Shown here: positions 56,197 through 64,000 of the stretch, one piece after another
Numbering within the stretch: the first letter of the stretch is position 1
Layout: each line of letters starts with the position of its first letter
Assembly: GCA_946411385.1 (NCBI GenBank)
Contig: CAMKDV010000003.1
Span: 62,001 to 126,000 of the forward strand
Reading direction: 5' to 3'
DNA from: an uncultured Bacteroidales bacterium
GTDB lineage: Bacteria; Bacteroidota; Bacteroidia; Bacteroidales; Paludibacteraceae
Length of the DNA: 64,000 nt
Program-made: the position numbers and the translations under genes
Notes under the pieces: model-generated
Told to the model about the DNA's origin: nothing
Database searches by the model: none
What the model saw: only the letters and a program-made list of their open reading frames with translations

Positions 56197-57393
56197 ATGA
56201 AGAAATCATTTTTAATAGGTATATTATTGATGTTATGCCTCATAGCCCAAGGCCAAGAGCAAAGTGTCGCTGAGCGTAATGCTGCGCAAGGATTCAATGA
56301 TACAATTGATCGTTTAGATCCTGATTTTGTTAAGGTTAGTCTTTGTTATGCAGAACCGACCGAGAGCAATAATGATTTATTTGGTATAATAGGGCATTGC
56401 TTTTTGCGGTTGCAGTGTCCTGTTTTCGGATTAGACTATTGTTTTAGTTATGAGAGCGAAGTAGTGAATGCCCAATTAGATAAATTCCTCGTTGGCGCTT
56501 TAGAGATGGGAATGTTCGCTATCCCTACTGATGAGTACCTCGAAGATTATCGAACGTGGCATCGCGCAGTACATGAATATCAATTAAATCTCCCTCCGGA
56601 AAGCGAACAACGTTTGTGGGAAATGTTAGATAAAGAAGTAATGAAAGGATCGCATCAGAAATTTGACCTTGTTAAACATGGATGTGGGATATCGATCGTG
56701 CATTTTATTGAAAAAGCGATTGCGCCTACTCGCATCGAATATACCTATTGGCCATCCCATTTTGATAAATCCAGACGTGAAATATTGCGCATGCATCTTA
56801 CCGGTTATCCATGGGAGAGATTAGTTATCTTCACCTTATTCGGTAGAACGTATGACGAGGAGTGTCCTAAAAAAGAAAAACTCATCTGCCCTGATGATAT
56901 TATAGATACATGGTCTCATGCCACGGTAGATGGCCAACCGCTATTGTCGTACATAGGCGACATCGTGGAATATCCGAGTGTAACACACAAGGAGCCTTTT
57001 TTTCCAATGATATGCATGTGGTTGATAGTGTTGTTGACAATAGTGTTTATTATCATCAATTGGAATGAGTGGAATTATATTCTAACTGGAGCGCAATGCG
57101 TGTTAGGATTGTTATTGCTCTTTTTGTATTTTGTTTCCTCTGTGGCGGACAGTCCGAATCTATGGCAATTGGTGCTCTATAATCCATTAACGCTTTTGTT
57201 ATGGCATTGGAGACGTTATTGGCAGATTCCCTATGCGTGTCTTCTGCTGATTTGGATAATCGTTTCAATGGTGTTGCCTTTCTCAATGGTTGAGAATGAA
57301 CATCTTGTGTTTGCACTTGCTGTGGCATTGTATATGAGCAAGGATTGGTTGAGAGATAAGTATAAATTAGTAATCACTCATAAATCCAAATAA
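56197..57393 (+). CDS. DUF4105 membrane protein, paralogue 2
   Basis: This 398-aa protein has a signal peptide (MKKSFLIGILLMLCLIAQG), a DUF4105 domain with GHCFLRLQCPVFGLDYCFSY and HGCGISIVHFI, and four to five C-terminal membrane helices (about 270-390), unlike the single helix of paralogue 1. Shared stretches include ERNAAQGFNDTIDRL and WHRAVHEY. Codon use here and in the next two genes is AT-rich compared with paralogue 1, so the two copies probably have different histories. It sits between the carrier protein and a seven-helix membrane protein in a tight operon. Confidence 0.78.
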   Translation: MKKSFLIGILLMLCLIAQGQEQSVAERNAAQGFNDTIDRLDPDFVKVSLCYAEPTESNNDLFGIIGHCFLRLQCPVFGLDYCFSYESEVVNAQLDKFLVGALEMGMFAIPTDEYLEDYRTWHRAVHEYQLNLPPESEQRLWEMLDKEVMKGSHQKFDLVKHGCGISIVHFIEKAIAPTRIEYTYWPSHFDKSRREILRMHLTGYPWERLVIFTLFGRTYDEECPKKEKLICPDDIIDTWSHATVDGQPLLSYIGDIVEYPSVTHKEPFFPMICMWLIVLLTIVFIIINWNEWNYILTGAQCVLGLLLLFLYFVSSVADSPNLWQLVLYNPLTLLLWHWRRYWQIPYACLLLIWIIVSMVLPFSMVENEHLVFALAVALYMSKDWLRDKYKLVITHKSK

Positions 57394-57395
57394 GT

Positions 57396-58028
57396 ATGTT
57401 GTACTCATTGCTTGTCTTCTTATATGGTATCAGTTGGACGGTTGTCTATATATCTTTTATCCGTAATGGGAGGAAAGAAAAAGTATATTGCATGCCTTTC
57501 TTCTGTATAATCGGAGAAATAGTGTGGGAAGTTATTTATTCAACGCAAACCTTCCATGTGGACATCTCAATGCAAACTATTTTCTTTTGTATTTATGGAA
57601 TATGTGCATTAATATTTCTATTCCAGTTCTTCAAATATAAAAAAGATAGTTTTCCGGCGATAATAGATCATAAATATGTAGTACCATATATAGCAATCTC
57701 ATCAATTGCAGCCATTGCTTTGCAGTTAGCTTTCTATTATATGTGGTCTTGGCCCTATAATTTTATTTATTCTGCTCATATTCACACATTTGGGATTTCC
57801 TTCTTGATGCTGATAATGTTATGGATTAGGGGAGTGAAAGGATATAATTTGCGAATAGCCATCTTTAAAATCATCGGAGATATAAGTGCGATGGTACTCA
57901 GCAGTAACCTTTATTTGGGCGAAAATATAGATATAGCGGTGATTTGCATAGGAATAGCGATGTTTGTAACAGATAGTATATTTCTTGTTTCTTTCCTGAA
58001 ATTACGCAAAGAAGCTTTAAAATCATAA
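57396..58028 (+). CDS. Seven-helix membrane protein, possibly terpene-cyclase-like
   Basis: This 210-aa protein is almost entirely membrane helices; I count seven (about 1-22, 30-49, 59-79, 94-117, 122-143, 152-174, 178-203). The size, the Glu-Trp-Glu motif in helix 2 (IIGEIVWEVIYS) and an acidic residue in the last helix (FVTDSIFLVSFL) recall transmembrane terpene cyclases of the Pyr4/PaxB type, in which a Glu and an Asp are essential. This is only a topological and motif-level likeness. The start lies two bases after the upstream stop, and six bases separate it from the ligase. Confidence 0.55.
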   Translation: MLYSLLVFLYGISWTVVYISFIRNGRKEKVYCMPFFCIIGEIVWEVIYSTQTFHVDISMQTIFFCIYGICALIFLFQFFKYKKDSFPAIIDHKYVVPYIAISSIAAIALQLAFYYMWSWPYNFIYSAHIHTFGISFLMLIMLWIRGVKGYNLRIAIFKIIGDISAMVLSSNLYLGENIDIAVICIGIAMFVTDSIFLVSFLKLRKEALKS

Positions 58029-58034
58029 AGCAGT

Positions 58035-59570
58035 ATGAATGCGAATAAAAATTTATACCCTGATAAATTAGTTCATGTCATCAACGAGAACTGGGATAAC
58101 CCCGCTCTCACGGATTTCTATCTTACAGAAGATGGCTCTACCCAAGACATCTCTCGTGGTAACCAATATACCTATGGCGAGATGTATGCAGAGATACATC
58201 GTCTCGGCGAACTCTTCCACTCCCTCGGTCTGCAAAAGGGAGACCACATTGCTATCTGCGGAGCCAACTCTTCCAATTGGTTAGTTGCCTATTTGGCTAT
58301 TGTCGCCTATCAAGGAGTGGCTATTACAATCATGCACACTCAGTCTCCTGAGGATATCGCTCGCCAAATCGACTTCTCCGATGCAAAAGCCATTTTTACA
58401 AATCAGGAATTGTGGCAAAACCTAAAAGGGGAAAACATGCATCAGGTAAAGCATGTAATAAGTCTTAAGAATTGGCGAATATTACGAGGCAAACAAATAT
58501 TCAATCTCCAATCTCCAAATTCCAATAGAGAAGCCTGTTTCTACTACGGAGAGCCGAATTCTCTCTCTATGATCTGCTTCACTTCAGGATCGACAGATGT
58601 AGCAAAAGGAGTTATGTTCTCTATCCGAAGTCTTAGTGCCGGTCTGAACATGGTGTTTGATTCCTATCCGGCATTGCATAATCATAATGTGTTGTCTATC
58701 TTGCCTTTTGCACATGTGTTGGCTTTCGGAGGCACGATCGCAACTTTATTGCAGGGATGCCATGTGAACATTTTAGTTTCTGCTATCACTCCGACTAACT
58801 TTGCCACCTCCGTTTTACTAATCCGACCATCTATAATTCATATCATACCTCAACTTATTCCGGTATTATTGAATCCGCAATTTCTTGATGCGTATTATGC
58901 TGGTGTAGGAATAGACTATCTCGTAGTTGGAGGTGCAAAATGTTCTCTGGAGTGGATTATTGCCGCTCAAGAGAAGAAACTTCCGATAACGATAGGATAT
59001 GGATTAACGGAAATGTGCGTGATTAGTACCAGTGTACCTTCTAAATATAAACTAGGAACAACCGGTCAGTTATGCGATGTACTTTCTTGTCGTATTGAAT
59101 CTAACGGAGAGATTCTAATTAAAGGCGATGAAATGATGCTTGGCTACTACAAAGACCCGGAAGCCACGGCACGGAAGATTGACAAAGATGGTTGGCTGCA
59201 TACCGGCGACAAAGGACATCTAGACGAGAATGGCTATTTGTATGTGGAAGGTCGTCTGGAGCAAGACATGATAGTCCTCCCCAACGGCGAGAACATCCAT
59301 CCCGAGGACATCGAGCGCAAAATCAACGCCTTGCCGGAAGTATCTGAATCTATCGTCCTTGCCCGCGACGGACGATTGGTAGCCATCGTAGTTCCCAACT
59401 ACACCATACACCATACACCATACACCGATGATGCGACTCTTCGCCGCAACATCTTACGCACCATTAATCCGCAACTTCCGCTGTTTAGCCAGCTCTACGA
59501 CATCGAGATAACCGATACCCCGCTACAGAAAACCGAGAAACAAACCATCAAGCGGTATTTATACAAATAA
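58035..59570 (+). CDS. AMP-forming acyl-CoA/acyl-ACP ligase
   Basis: This 511-aa ANL-superfamily enzyme activates a carboxylic acid with ATP. Core motifs are present: ICFTSGSTDVAKGVMFS (about 180-196), IGYGLTEMCV, WLHTGDKGHLDENGYL and the C-terminal lysine region PLQKTEKQTIKRYLYK. It resembles long-chain fatty acid ligases but lies in an operon with a carrier protein, so loading of that carrier is likely. Two places look like in-frame repeat insertions: CAATCTC units near 58500 (NLQSPNSN) and ACCATAC units at 59403-59423 (TIHHTPYT), both in expected surface loops. Confidence 0.85.
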   Translation: MNANKNLYPDKLVHVINENWDNPALTDFYLTEDGSTQDISRGNQYTYGEMYAEIHRLGELFHSLGLQKGDHIAICGANSSNWLVAYLAIVAYQGVAITIMHTQSPEDIARQIDFSDAKAIFTNQELWQNLKGENMHQVKHVISLKNWRILRGKQIFNLQSPNSNREACFYYGEPNSLSMICFTSGSTDVAKGVMFSIRSLSAGLNMVFDSYPALHNHNVLSILPFAHVLAFGGTIATLLQGCHVNILVSAITPTNFATSVLLIRPSIIHIIPQLIPVLLNPQFLDAYYAGVGIDYLVVGGAKCSLEWIIAAQEKKLPITIGYGLTEMCVISTSVPSKYKLGTTGQLCDVLSCRIESNGEILIKGDEMMLGYYKDPEATARKIDKDGWLHTGDKGHLDENGYLYVEGRLEQDMIVLPNGENIHPEDIERKINALPEVSESIVLARDGRLVAIVVPNYTIHHTPYTDDATLRRNILRTINPQLPLFSQLYDIEITDTPLQKTEKQTIKRYLYK

Positions 59571-59605
59571 AAACCATTTGATGCCAAAAGGGTGACGCAA
59601 TAGCA

Positions 59606-59695
59606 AACGGAATCATATAAAAAAATGACGATTCCGTTGATAATTTAATATAAAATTAGCAAAAATGCGTTATTGTCAACGGAAACTTGTTTTTT
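59606..59695 (+). terminator. Terminator with competing hairpin after the ligase gene
   Basis: Three arms are visible: AACGGAATC (59606-59614), GATTCCGTTGATAA (59630-59643) and TTATTGTCAACGGAA (59670-59684). Arm 2 pairs either with arm 1 or with arm 3; the second hairpin is followed by TTGTTTTTTT and is a plausible intrinsic terminator. The remaining gap to 59905 is AT-rich and contains only the hipB promoter. Confidence 0.6.
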
Positions 59696-59846
59696 TAAAA
59701 AGATTTAGTTGTGTATAATCCAAAATATTCCCAAAAGCAATAGTGTCCCAAAAACATTTATACCGATAATGTCGCAATTATTTGCACATAAAAATAGCAA
59801 AACATGCAAATAATGCCGTAAAAGAGTTCTTTTACATCACATAATG

Positions 59847-59877
59847 TTTGTTTTTCCAATTTTTATTTGTAACTTTG
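59847..59877 (+). promoter_or_regulatory. Promoter of the hipB-like gene
   Basis: TTTG at 59847-59850, 19 bases, and TAACTTTG at 59870-59877; the ATG follows about 28 bases later. Confidence 0.7.
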
Positions 59878-59905
59878 CGCTATAAAAACCAAAAATGCAA
59901 TTATT

Positions 59906-60247
59906 ATGGACTTCTATTTTGCATCAGACAGATTACTCTTGGAGCGAATTGGAGCTACTATTCGCCGCCGCCGGATAGGAGCGAACATTACGCAAAAACA
60001 GTTGGCACAACGGGCTGATGTGGCACTTTCGTCCGTAGCGAATATAGAAAAGGGAAAAAGCTGTTCTTTGCTGACCATTATCCAAGTGCTTCGCACATTG
60101 CAATGTCTTGATTTATTAGAGCCCTTCTTCCACGAAGAAGAGTTAAGCCCCATAGCCTACGCTGAGGCAATGCGTAAACAACGCACACATCAGCGCGTGC
60201 GTAAGCCAACAAAAGAAATACCCCAAAAAACTGAATCAGAATGGTAA
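59906..60247 (+). CDS. HipB-like XRE-family antitoxin/repressor
   Basis: This 113-aa protein has a Cro/C1-type helix-turn-helix (about 13-68; NITQKQLAQRADVALSSVAN) and a polar C-terminal tail. Its end overlaps the start of a hipA remnant by seven bases, the arrangement typical of hipBA operons. HipB proteins bind HipA kinase and repress their own promoter. Here the toxin partner is broken, so the protein may now be an orphan regulator. Confidence 0.82.
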   Translation: MDFYFASDRLLLERIGATIRRRRIGANITQKQLAQRADVALSSVANIEKGKSCSLLTIIQVLRTLQCLDLLEPFFHEEELSPIAYAEAMRKQRTHQRVRKPTKEIPQKTESEW

Positions 60248-60494
60248 CGACAGCTGACGTATATTTGTGGGGACAAAAAGTGCTACGCATCAGATGTCAA
60301 TCAACAACAAATGGGATAATATCACTCGCGATGACCTTCTACACGTAGCGTACGAAATGAACGTAAAGCGTGTGGACAAGATTATCGACCAAGTATCAGA
60401 AGCCATAAGCCATTGGCGACAACTGGCTCACGAGCAAACGGATATTCCACAATCAACCATTGACGCTATCGAACAAACACGCGTATATTTATGA
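60241..60494 (+). pseudogene. hipA remnant, internally deleted
   Basis: Frame 1 begins at 60241 with MVTTADVYLWGQKV, the usual N-terminus of HipA, then runs out of homology within about 15 residues. A second frame (about 60297-60494) carries NITRDDLLHVAYEMNVKRVD and KIIDQVSEAISHW, the usual C-terminus of HipA. The kinase core of roughly 250-350 residues is missing and the two pieces are in different frames. The locus is thus an inactivated toxin gene. Confidence 0.82.
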
Positions 60495-61336
60495 CTCTCA
60501 TTCAAGATCAAATATTTGCCGGCGAACGGCCGCTGTATGCCTCGCGCGACGTACGCTTGGAGCGCGTGACCATAGGCGAAGGCGAGTCTGGAATCAAAGA
60601 GTCTCGCCATGTCGAAGCCGTGGACTGCACATTCAACGGGATGTATGTCTTCTGGGAATGCGAGGACGTGGCGTGCACCAACTGCCATTTTGCTGCCTCC
60701 GACCGCGCACCGCTATGGTACGGACGCAACATCCGCCTCACCGACTGCCGCATCAATGCCCCGAAAGCCCTGCGCGAACTGCATAAAATCACCCTGCAAC
60801 GCGTTCGCATAAAGCATGCTGCCGAGACCTTCTGGTTCTGCCGCGACGGCCAACTGACCGACATCCGTATGGATAACGCCGAATATGCTTTTTTCCACAC
60901 CGAACAATTGATAATCAACAATCTGCTGTTGCACGGAAAATATGCATTCCAATACGCGAAAGGCATTGAAATCCACAACGCTTTTTTTGACACCAAAGAT
61001 GCGTTCTGGGAAAGTAGCGACTGCACCATTTACGACTCGGAGATACGTAGCGAATATCTGGGCTGGTATGCCCGGAACCTCCGGCTCGTTCGCTGCCGCA
61101 TCAGCGGCACGCAACCGCTGTGCTACTGTGAGAACCTCATCCTTGAGGACTGCACCTTCGCCCCCAACGCCGATCTCGCATTCGAATATTCATCCGTTAA
61201 TGCAACCATCCTCTCGCCCGTCACGTCCATCAAGAACCCGCTATCCGGAGCAATAACCTGCGCCTCATGCGGAGAGATCATCCGTGACGAGTTCCGCAAA
61301 CAGCCTGACGACTGCCGGATAAACGTCAATCCGTAA
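60491..61336 (+). CDS. DUF3737 right-handed beta-helix protein
   Basis: This 281-aa protein matches DUF3737: short strands with repeated cysteine or aromatic turns (FNGMYVFWECEDVACTNCHF, APLWYGRNIRLTDCRI, YAFFHTEQLIINNLLLHG) indicate a solenoid of about ten coils. It has no signal peptide, so it is probably cytoplasmic. The end has a CASCGEIIR segment. The ATG overlaps the hipA remnant stop (ATGA). The biochemical role is not established. Confidence 0.85.
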   Translation: MTLIQDQIFAGERPLYASRDVRLERVTIGEGESGIKESRHVEAVDCTFNGMYVFWECEDVACTNCHFAASDRAPLWYGRNIRLTDCRINAPKALRELHKITLQRVRIKHAAETFWFCRDGQLTDIRMDNAEYAFFHTEQLIINNLLLHGKYAFQYAKGIEIHNAFFDTKDAFWESSDCTIYDSEIRSEYLGWYARNLRLVRCRISGTQPLCYCENLILEDCTFAPNADLAFEYSSVNATILSPVTSIKNPLSGAITCASCGEIIRDEFRKQPDDCRINVNP

Positions 61337-61369
61337 CATCCAAAAATGACGACGAATCAGAAAAACAAA

Positions 61370-61397
61370 GCAGGACATGGAACACACCATTTCCTGC
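61370..61397 (-). terminator. Terminator hairpin of the third tRNA-Leu tail module
   Basis: GCAGGA and ATGG pair with CCAT and TCCTGC around AACACA; on the minus strand TTTGTTTTTC follows. Also lies just beyond the convergent DUF3737 gene. Confidence 0.65.
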
Positions 61398-61398
61398 T

Positions 61399-61523
61399 CA
61401 GTACCGCGAGTGGGACTTTCTACGTAAATCCCTTCGCACCACTTGCAAAAGAAAAACCCGATAACACATTCAAGCAAGCTTGTGTGCTCACGGATTTTTC
61501 TTTCAGTACCGCGAGTGGGACTT
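61399..61523 (-). repeat. Two extra copies of the tRNA-Leu 3' end with terminators
   Basis: The 17 bases GTACCGCGAGTGGGACT of the tRNA-Leu gene recur at 61401-61417 and 61506-61522. After each copy come related segments (GCGTAAGTCCC or CGTAAATCCC). A hairpin at 61451-61500 (GAAAAACCCG/CGGATTTTTC) lies between them. The layout is of repeated modules, each made of the tRNA tail and a terminator. Confidence 0.75.
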
Positions 61524-61564
61524 CCTGCGTAAGTCCCATTGCAGTGCCTGCAATAGAAAAGACA

Positions 61565-61608
61565 GATACCACATACATTCACAAGTGAACTTGCATGTAC
61601 GTGGTATC
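61565..61608 (-). terminator. Terminator of tRNA-Leu
   Basis: GATACCAC pairs with GTGGTATC, with further pairing around TTCAC/GTGAA inside; on the minus strand TGTCTTTTCT follows. It lies 17 bases beyond the tRNA 3' end. Confidence 0.7.
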
Positions 61609-61624
61609 CTTCTTTTACTCTCGG

Positions 61625-61710
61625 TACCGCGAGTGGGACTTGAACCCACACAGCCGTTTCGGGCCAAAGGATTTTAAGTCCTTCGTGTCTACCGATTCCA
61701 CCATCGCGGC
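61625..61710 (-). tRNA. tRNA-Leu (TAA)
   Basis: 86-base class II tRNA with acceptor GCCGCGA/TCGCGGT (first pair G-U), anticodon stem AGGA/TCCT and anticodon TAA, long variable arm, T-arm GGGTTCAAGTCCC. CCA is not encoded. Confidence 0.93.
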
Positions 61711-61723
61711 ATCAAAAACGGTG

Positions 61724-61755
61724 CAAAGATACTATTTTTTCTTGAAATATGCAAA
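61724..61755 (-). promoter_or_regulatory. Promoter of tRNA-Leu
   Basis: On the minus strand TTTG (complement of 61752-61755), 20 bases, TATCTTTG (complement of 61724-61731). Confidence 0.75.
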
Positions 61756-61790
61756 TTTTTTGACAAAAAACGTAAAAAAAAGTGTAAAGA

Positions 61791-61822
61791 TTTGCAAATT
61801 TCGAAAATTTTATGTAACTTTG
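61791..61822 (+). promoter_or_regulatory. Promoter of pfp
   Basis: TTTG at 61791-61794, 20 bases, TAACTTTG at 61815-61822. Initiation near 61828 would place element copy D in the leader of about 195 bases. Confidence 0.75.
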
Positions 61823-61830
61823 TAAGTCAT

Positions 61831-61936
61831 TTCGCGTTCAACAACGTGATCGCACAGGCTGACCGCTCCGCGCTCATCAAAGCGACACGTGTCTCCGCTC
61901 TTCGATAAAACGTCATTTCATTCAACGTTTTTTCGA
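61831..61936 (-). repeat. Two-hairpin dispersed element, copy D
   Basis: Read on the minus strand: hairpin 1 is closed by TCGA/TCGA with AAAACGT/ACGTTTT; linker AGAGCGGAGACA; hairpin 2 arms CGTGTCGC and GCGATCACG; end TTGAACGCGAA. It lacks the GGGGTCCCC lead. It lies antisense in the pfp leader. Confidence 0.7.
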
Positions 61937-62023
61937 GAAAGAAGAACACTCGCCACGCCTGTGACGAGGAATGAACGGGACAACAAAAATAGTGAATATT
62001 AAAAATTTAAATACAATACAACC

Positions 62024-63679
62024 ATGCAAAAATCTCCTTTACAGATTGCCAGAGGCAATTATCAACCTAAAATGCCTGCAGCGCTATTAGGGAATGTTCG
62101 TTTGAGTGAAGGTGAGTCCACGCACAGCGTGGCTGATCAGGAAGAAATCAAGAAACTCTTCCCGAACACCTACGGTCTGCCCGTCATCACGATGGAGCCG
62201 AACAAAGATGCTCCGGCTATGGGCAAACCAATCCATGTGGGCGTTATCCTGTCGGGCGGTCAAGCTCCCGGCGGGCACAACGTGATCAGCGGATTATTTG
62301 ACGGACTGAAACATCTCAACCCCGAGAACAAACTGTACGGTTTTCTGGGTGGTCCTTCAGGACTGATAGAGGGCAAGTACATCGAACTGACCGGTACCAT
62401 CATTGACGAATACCGCAACACAGGCGGCTTTGACATCATCGGATCGGGACGTACCAAACTGGAAGAGACATGGCAGTTTGACAACGGCATCGAGATATGC
62501 AAGAAGCTGGGCATAACGGCTATCGTGATCATCGGCGGTGATGACTCGAACACCAACGCCTGCGTGCTGGCCGAGTACTACCTGCAGAAGCAATGCGGCA
62601 TCCAGGTGATAGGCTGCCCGAAGACCATCGACGGCGACCTGAAGAATGAGATGATTGAGACGTCGTTCGGTTTTGACACCGCTTGCAAGGTATACAGCGA
62701 GCTGATCGGCAACATCCAGCGTGATGCCAACTCGGCAAAGAAATACTGGCACTTCATCCGCCTGATGGGTCGCAGCGCCAGCCATATAGCACTGGAGTGT
62801 GCACTGCAGAGCCAGCCGAACATCTGCCTCATCAGCGAAGAGGTAGAGGCCAAGAACATGACGCTCAACGACATCGTAGAGCAGATCGTAGAGGTGATAG
62901 TAGACCGCGCCAACGCAGGTCTGAACTTCGGTACGATACTGATTCCGGAAGGCTTGATAGAGTTTATCCCCGCCATGCGTATCCTGATTCAAGAGCTGAA
63001 CGACATGCTGGCTCAGAACGAGGAGTTTGCCTCGCTGGAAGGTGACGACGCCAAACGCGAGTACGTCAAATCGATGCTGTCGCCTGCATCATGCGAACTG
63101 TATCGCTCGCTGCCGAAAGGTATAGCACGTCAGCTCACGCTCGACCGCGATCCTCACGGCAACGTGATGGTAAGCCAGATCGAGACCGAGAAGCTGCTCA
63201 TAGAGATGGTAGGCAAACGCCTGGCACAACTGAAAGCTGCCGGCAAGTACAAAGGCAAATTCTCGGCACTGAACCACTTCTTCGGCTACGAGGGACGCTG
63301 CGCCATACCTTCGAACTTCGACGCAGACTACTGCTACTCGATCGGCATCACGGCTACGCACCTGATCGCTGCCGGCAAGACCGGATACATGTCGCTCGTA
63401 CGCAACCTGACCAAACCCGCTGCAGAGTGGATAGCAGGCGGTGTACCGATCACGATGATGATGAACATGGAGAAACGTAACGGCAAGATGAAACCCGTGA
63501 TCCAGAAAGCATTGGTGGACCTCAACGGTGCTCCGTTCAAATATTTTGCCGCACACCGCGCCGAGTGGGCTGACGCCAACACGAGTTACATCTATCCGGG
63601 ACCTATCCAGTACTACGGACCGACGGAGGTATGCGACCAGCCTACACACACACTGATGCTTGAGCAAGGCGCCAAATAA
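62024..63679 (+). CDS. pfp: Pyrophosphate-dependent 6-phosphofructokinase
   Basis: This 551-aa enzyme interconverts fructose 6-phosphate and fructose 1,6-bisphosphate using PPi. The length and motifs fit the long PFP type: [20 protein letters not shown] near 75-95, GGDDSNTNA near 170 (Asp replacing Gly as in PPi enzymes), [10 protein letters not shown], and [14 protein letters not shown]. It is the standard glycolytic phosphofructokinase of many Bacteroidales. The long leader with element D and a good promoter suggests strong, possibly regulated, expression. Confidence 0.93.
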   Translation: MQKSPLQIARGNYQPKMPAALLGNVRLSEGESTHSVADQEEIKKLFPNTYGLPVITMEPNKDAPAMGKPIHVGVILSGGQAPGGHNVISGLFDGLKHLNPENKLYGFLGGPSGLIEGKYIELTGTIIDEYRNTGGFDIIGSGRTKLEETWQFDNGIEICKKLGITAIVIIGGDDSNTNACVLAEYYLQKQCGIQVIGCPKTIDGDLKNEMIETSFGFDTACKVYSELIGNIQRDANSAKKYWHFIRLMGRSASHIALECALQSQPNICLISEEVEAKNMTLNDIVEQIVEVIVDRANAGLNFGTILIPEGLIEFIPAMRILIQELNDMLAQNEEFASLEGDDAKREYVKSMLSPASCELYRSLPKGIARQLTLDRDPHGNVMVSQIETEKLLIEMVGKRLAQLKAAGKYKGKFSALNHFFGYEGRCAIPSNFDADYCYSIGITATHLIAAGKTGYMSLVRNLTKPAAEWIAGGVPITMMMNMEKRNGKMKPVIQKALVDLNGAPFKYFAAHRAEWADANTSYIYPGPIQYYGPTEVCDQPTHTLMLEQGAK

Positions 63680-63719
63680 ACCAAAAGAATATTAACCAAC
63701 ACTAATACAAAAAACAAAA

Positions 63720-64000
63720 ATGGCTAAAGTTTATAAAGCAAACGAGATTAAGAACATCGCTTTGATGGGCGGTAGTGGTTCGGGTAAGACAACATTGATG
63801 GAAGCAATGCTGTTTGAGAGCGGCGTTATCAAACGTCGCGGTACAGTAGAAGCACAATCCACCGTCTGCGACTATTTCCCCGTAGAGAAAGAGTACGGCT
63901 ATTCCGTCTTCTCAACCGTATGTAACGTTGAGTATGCCGGCAAGAAACTGAATATCATCGACTGCCCGGGTTCTGACGACTTCTGCGGCGGTGCTATCAG
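63720..64000 (+). CDS. EF-G-like translation GTPase, partial
   Basis: The frame starts MAKVYKANEIKNIALMGGSG and runs off the window edge after 93 codons. A P-loop GGSGSGKTT, an ESG-RRGTVEAQST switch region and DCPGSDDF (G3) identify an elongation-factor-G-like GTPase. The P-loop differs from the AHIDAGKTT of canonical EF-G, and G3 has DCPGSDD in place of DTPGHVD, so this is a divergent paralogue rather than housekeeping fusA. It lies 40 bases after pfp. Confidence 0.82.
   Translation, partial: MAKVYKANEIKNIALMGGSGSGKTTLMEAMLFESGVIKRRGTVEAQSTVCDYFPVEKEYGYSVFSTVCNVEYAGKKLNIIDCPGSDDFCGGAI

Overview
The window reads as chromosomal DNA of a Bacteroidales (Bacteroidota) bacterium. The evidence is the phylum-specific promoter form (TTTG, about 20 bases, TAnnTTTG) in front of several genes, weak or absent Shine-Dalgarno sites, a type B L31 protein, a BspA-like leucine-rich-repeat protein, a type IX secretion (T9SS) tail on a giant surface protein, tRNA genes without an encoded CCA end, and DUF4886, DUF4105 and DUF3987 proteins. 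The species cannot be named from sequence alone.

Layout. 1-5.9 kb: rpsF-rpsR-rplI with rpmE, then an RluA-type pseudouridine synthase, a sodium:solute symporter and a TGS-containing nucleoside kinase. 5.9-10 kb: a BspA-like secreted protein with four internal modules, followed by a small ORF. 10.5-11.7 kb: a SPOR-domain protein and folE. 11.8-25.6 kb (minus strand): the transcription/translation block tRNA-Thr, tRNA-Tyr, tRNA-Gly, tRNA-Thr, tuf, tRNA-Trp, secE, nusG, rplK, rplA, rplJ, rplL, rpoB, rpoC, with a clear promoter at its head. 25.7-28.1 kb: a tyrosine recombinase and two tandem deoxynucleoside kinases. 28.1-44.7 kb (minus): a surface operon of a 2952-aa T9SS-tailed protein, a 278-aa membrane protein, a 1923-aa protein, a second small ORF and a DUF4886 protein. 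44.9-50.7 kb: accessory DNA with a DUF1016 nuclease, a BRO-N protein, repeat arrays and a DUF3987 protein. 50.9-59.6 kb: a candidate biosynthetic cluster (two DUF4105 paralogues, a condensation-domain-like protein, a phosphatidylserine-decarboxylase-like protein, an SDR remnant, an acyl carrier protein, a seven-helix membrane protein and an AMP-forming ligase) interrupted by a Fic gene. 59.9-61.7 kb: a gutted hipBA locus, DUF3737, and tRNA-Leu with two extra copies of its 3' end. 61.8-64 kb: PPi-dependent phosphofructokinase and the start of an EF-G-like GTPase.

The most unusual signal is not a protein. Six dispersed elements of about 100-180 bases (starting near 23512, 24929, 27270, 47888, 50577 and 61831) share a two-hairpin plan: sequences between the stems are conserved, while the stem sequences differ between copies and still pair. 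Two flank tuf and two lie as an inverted pair around the DUF3987 region. A second layer is a set of degenerate heptanucleotide tandem repeats in spacers, three of which sit in frame inside coding sequences. All functional readings of both are inference.
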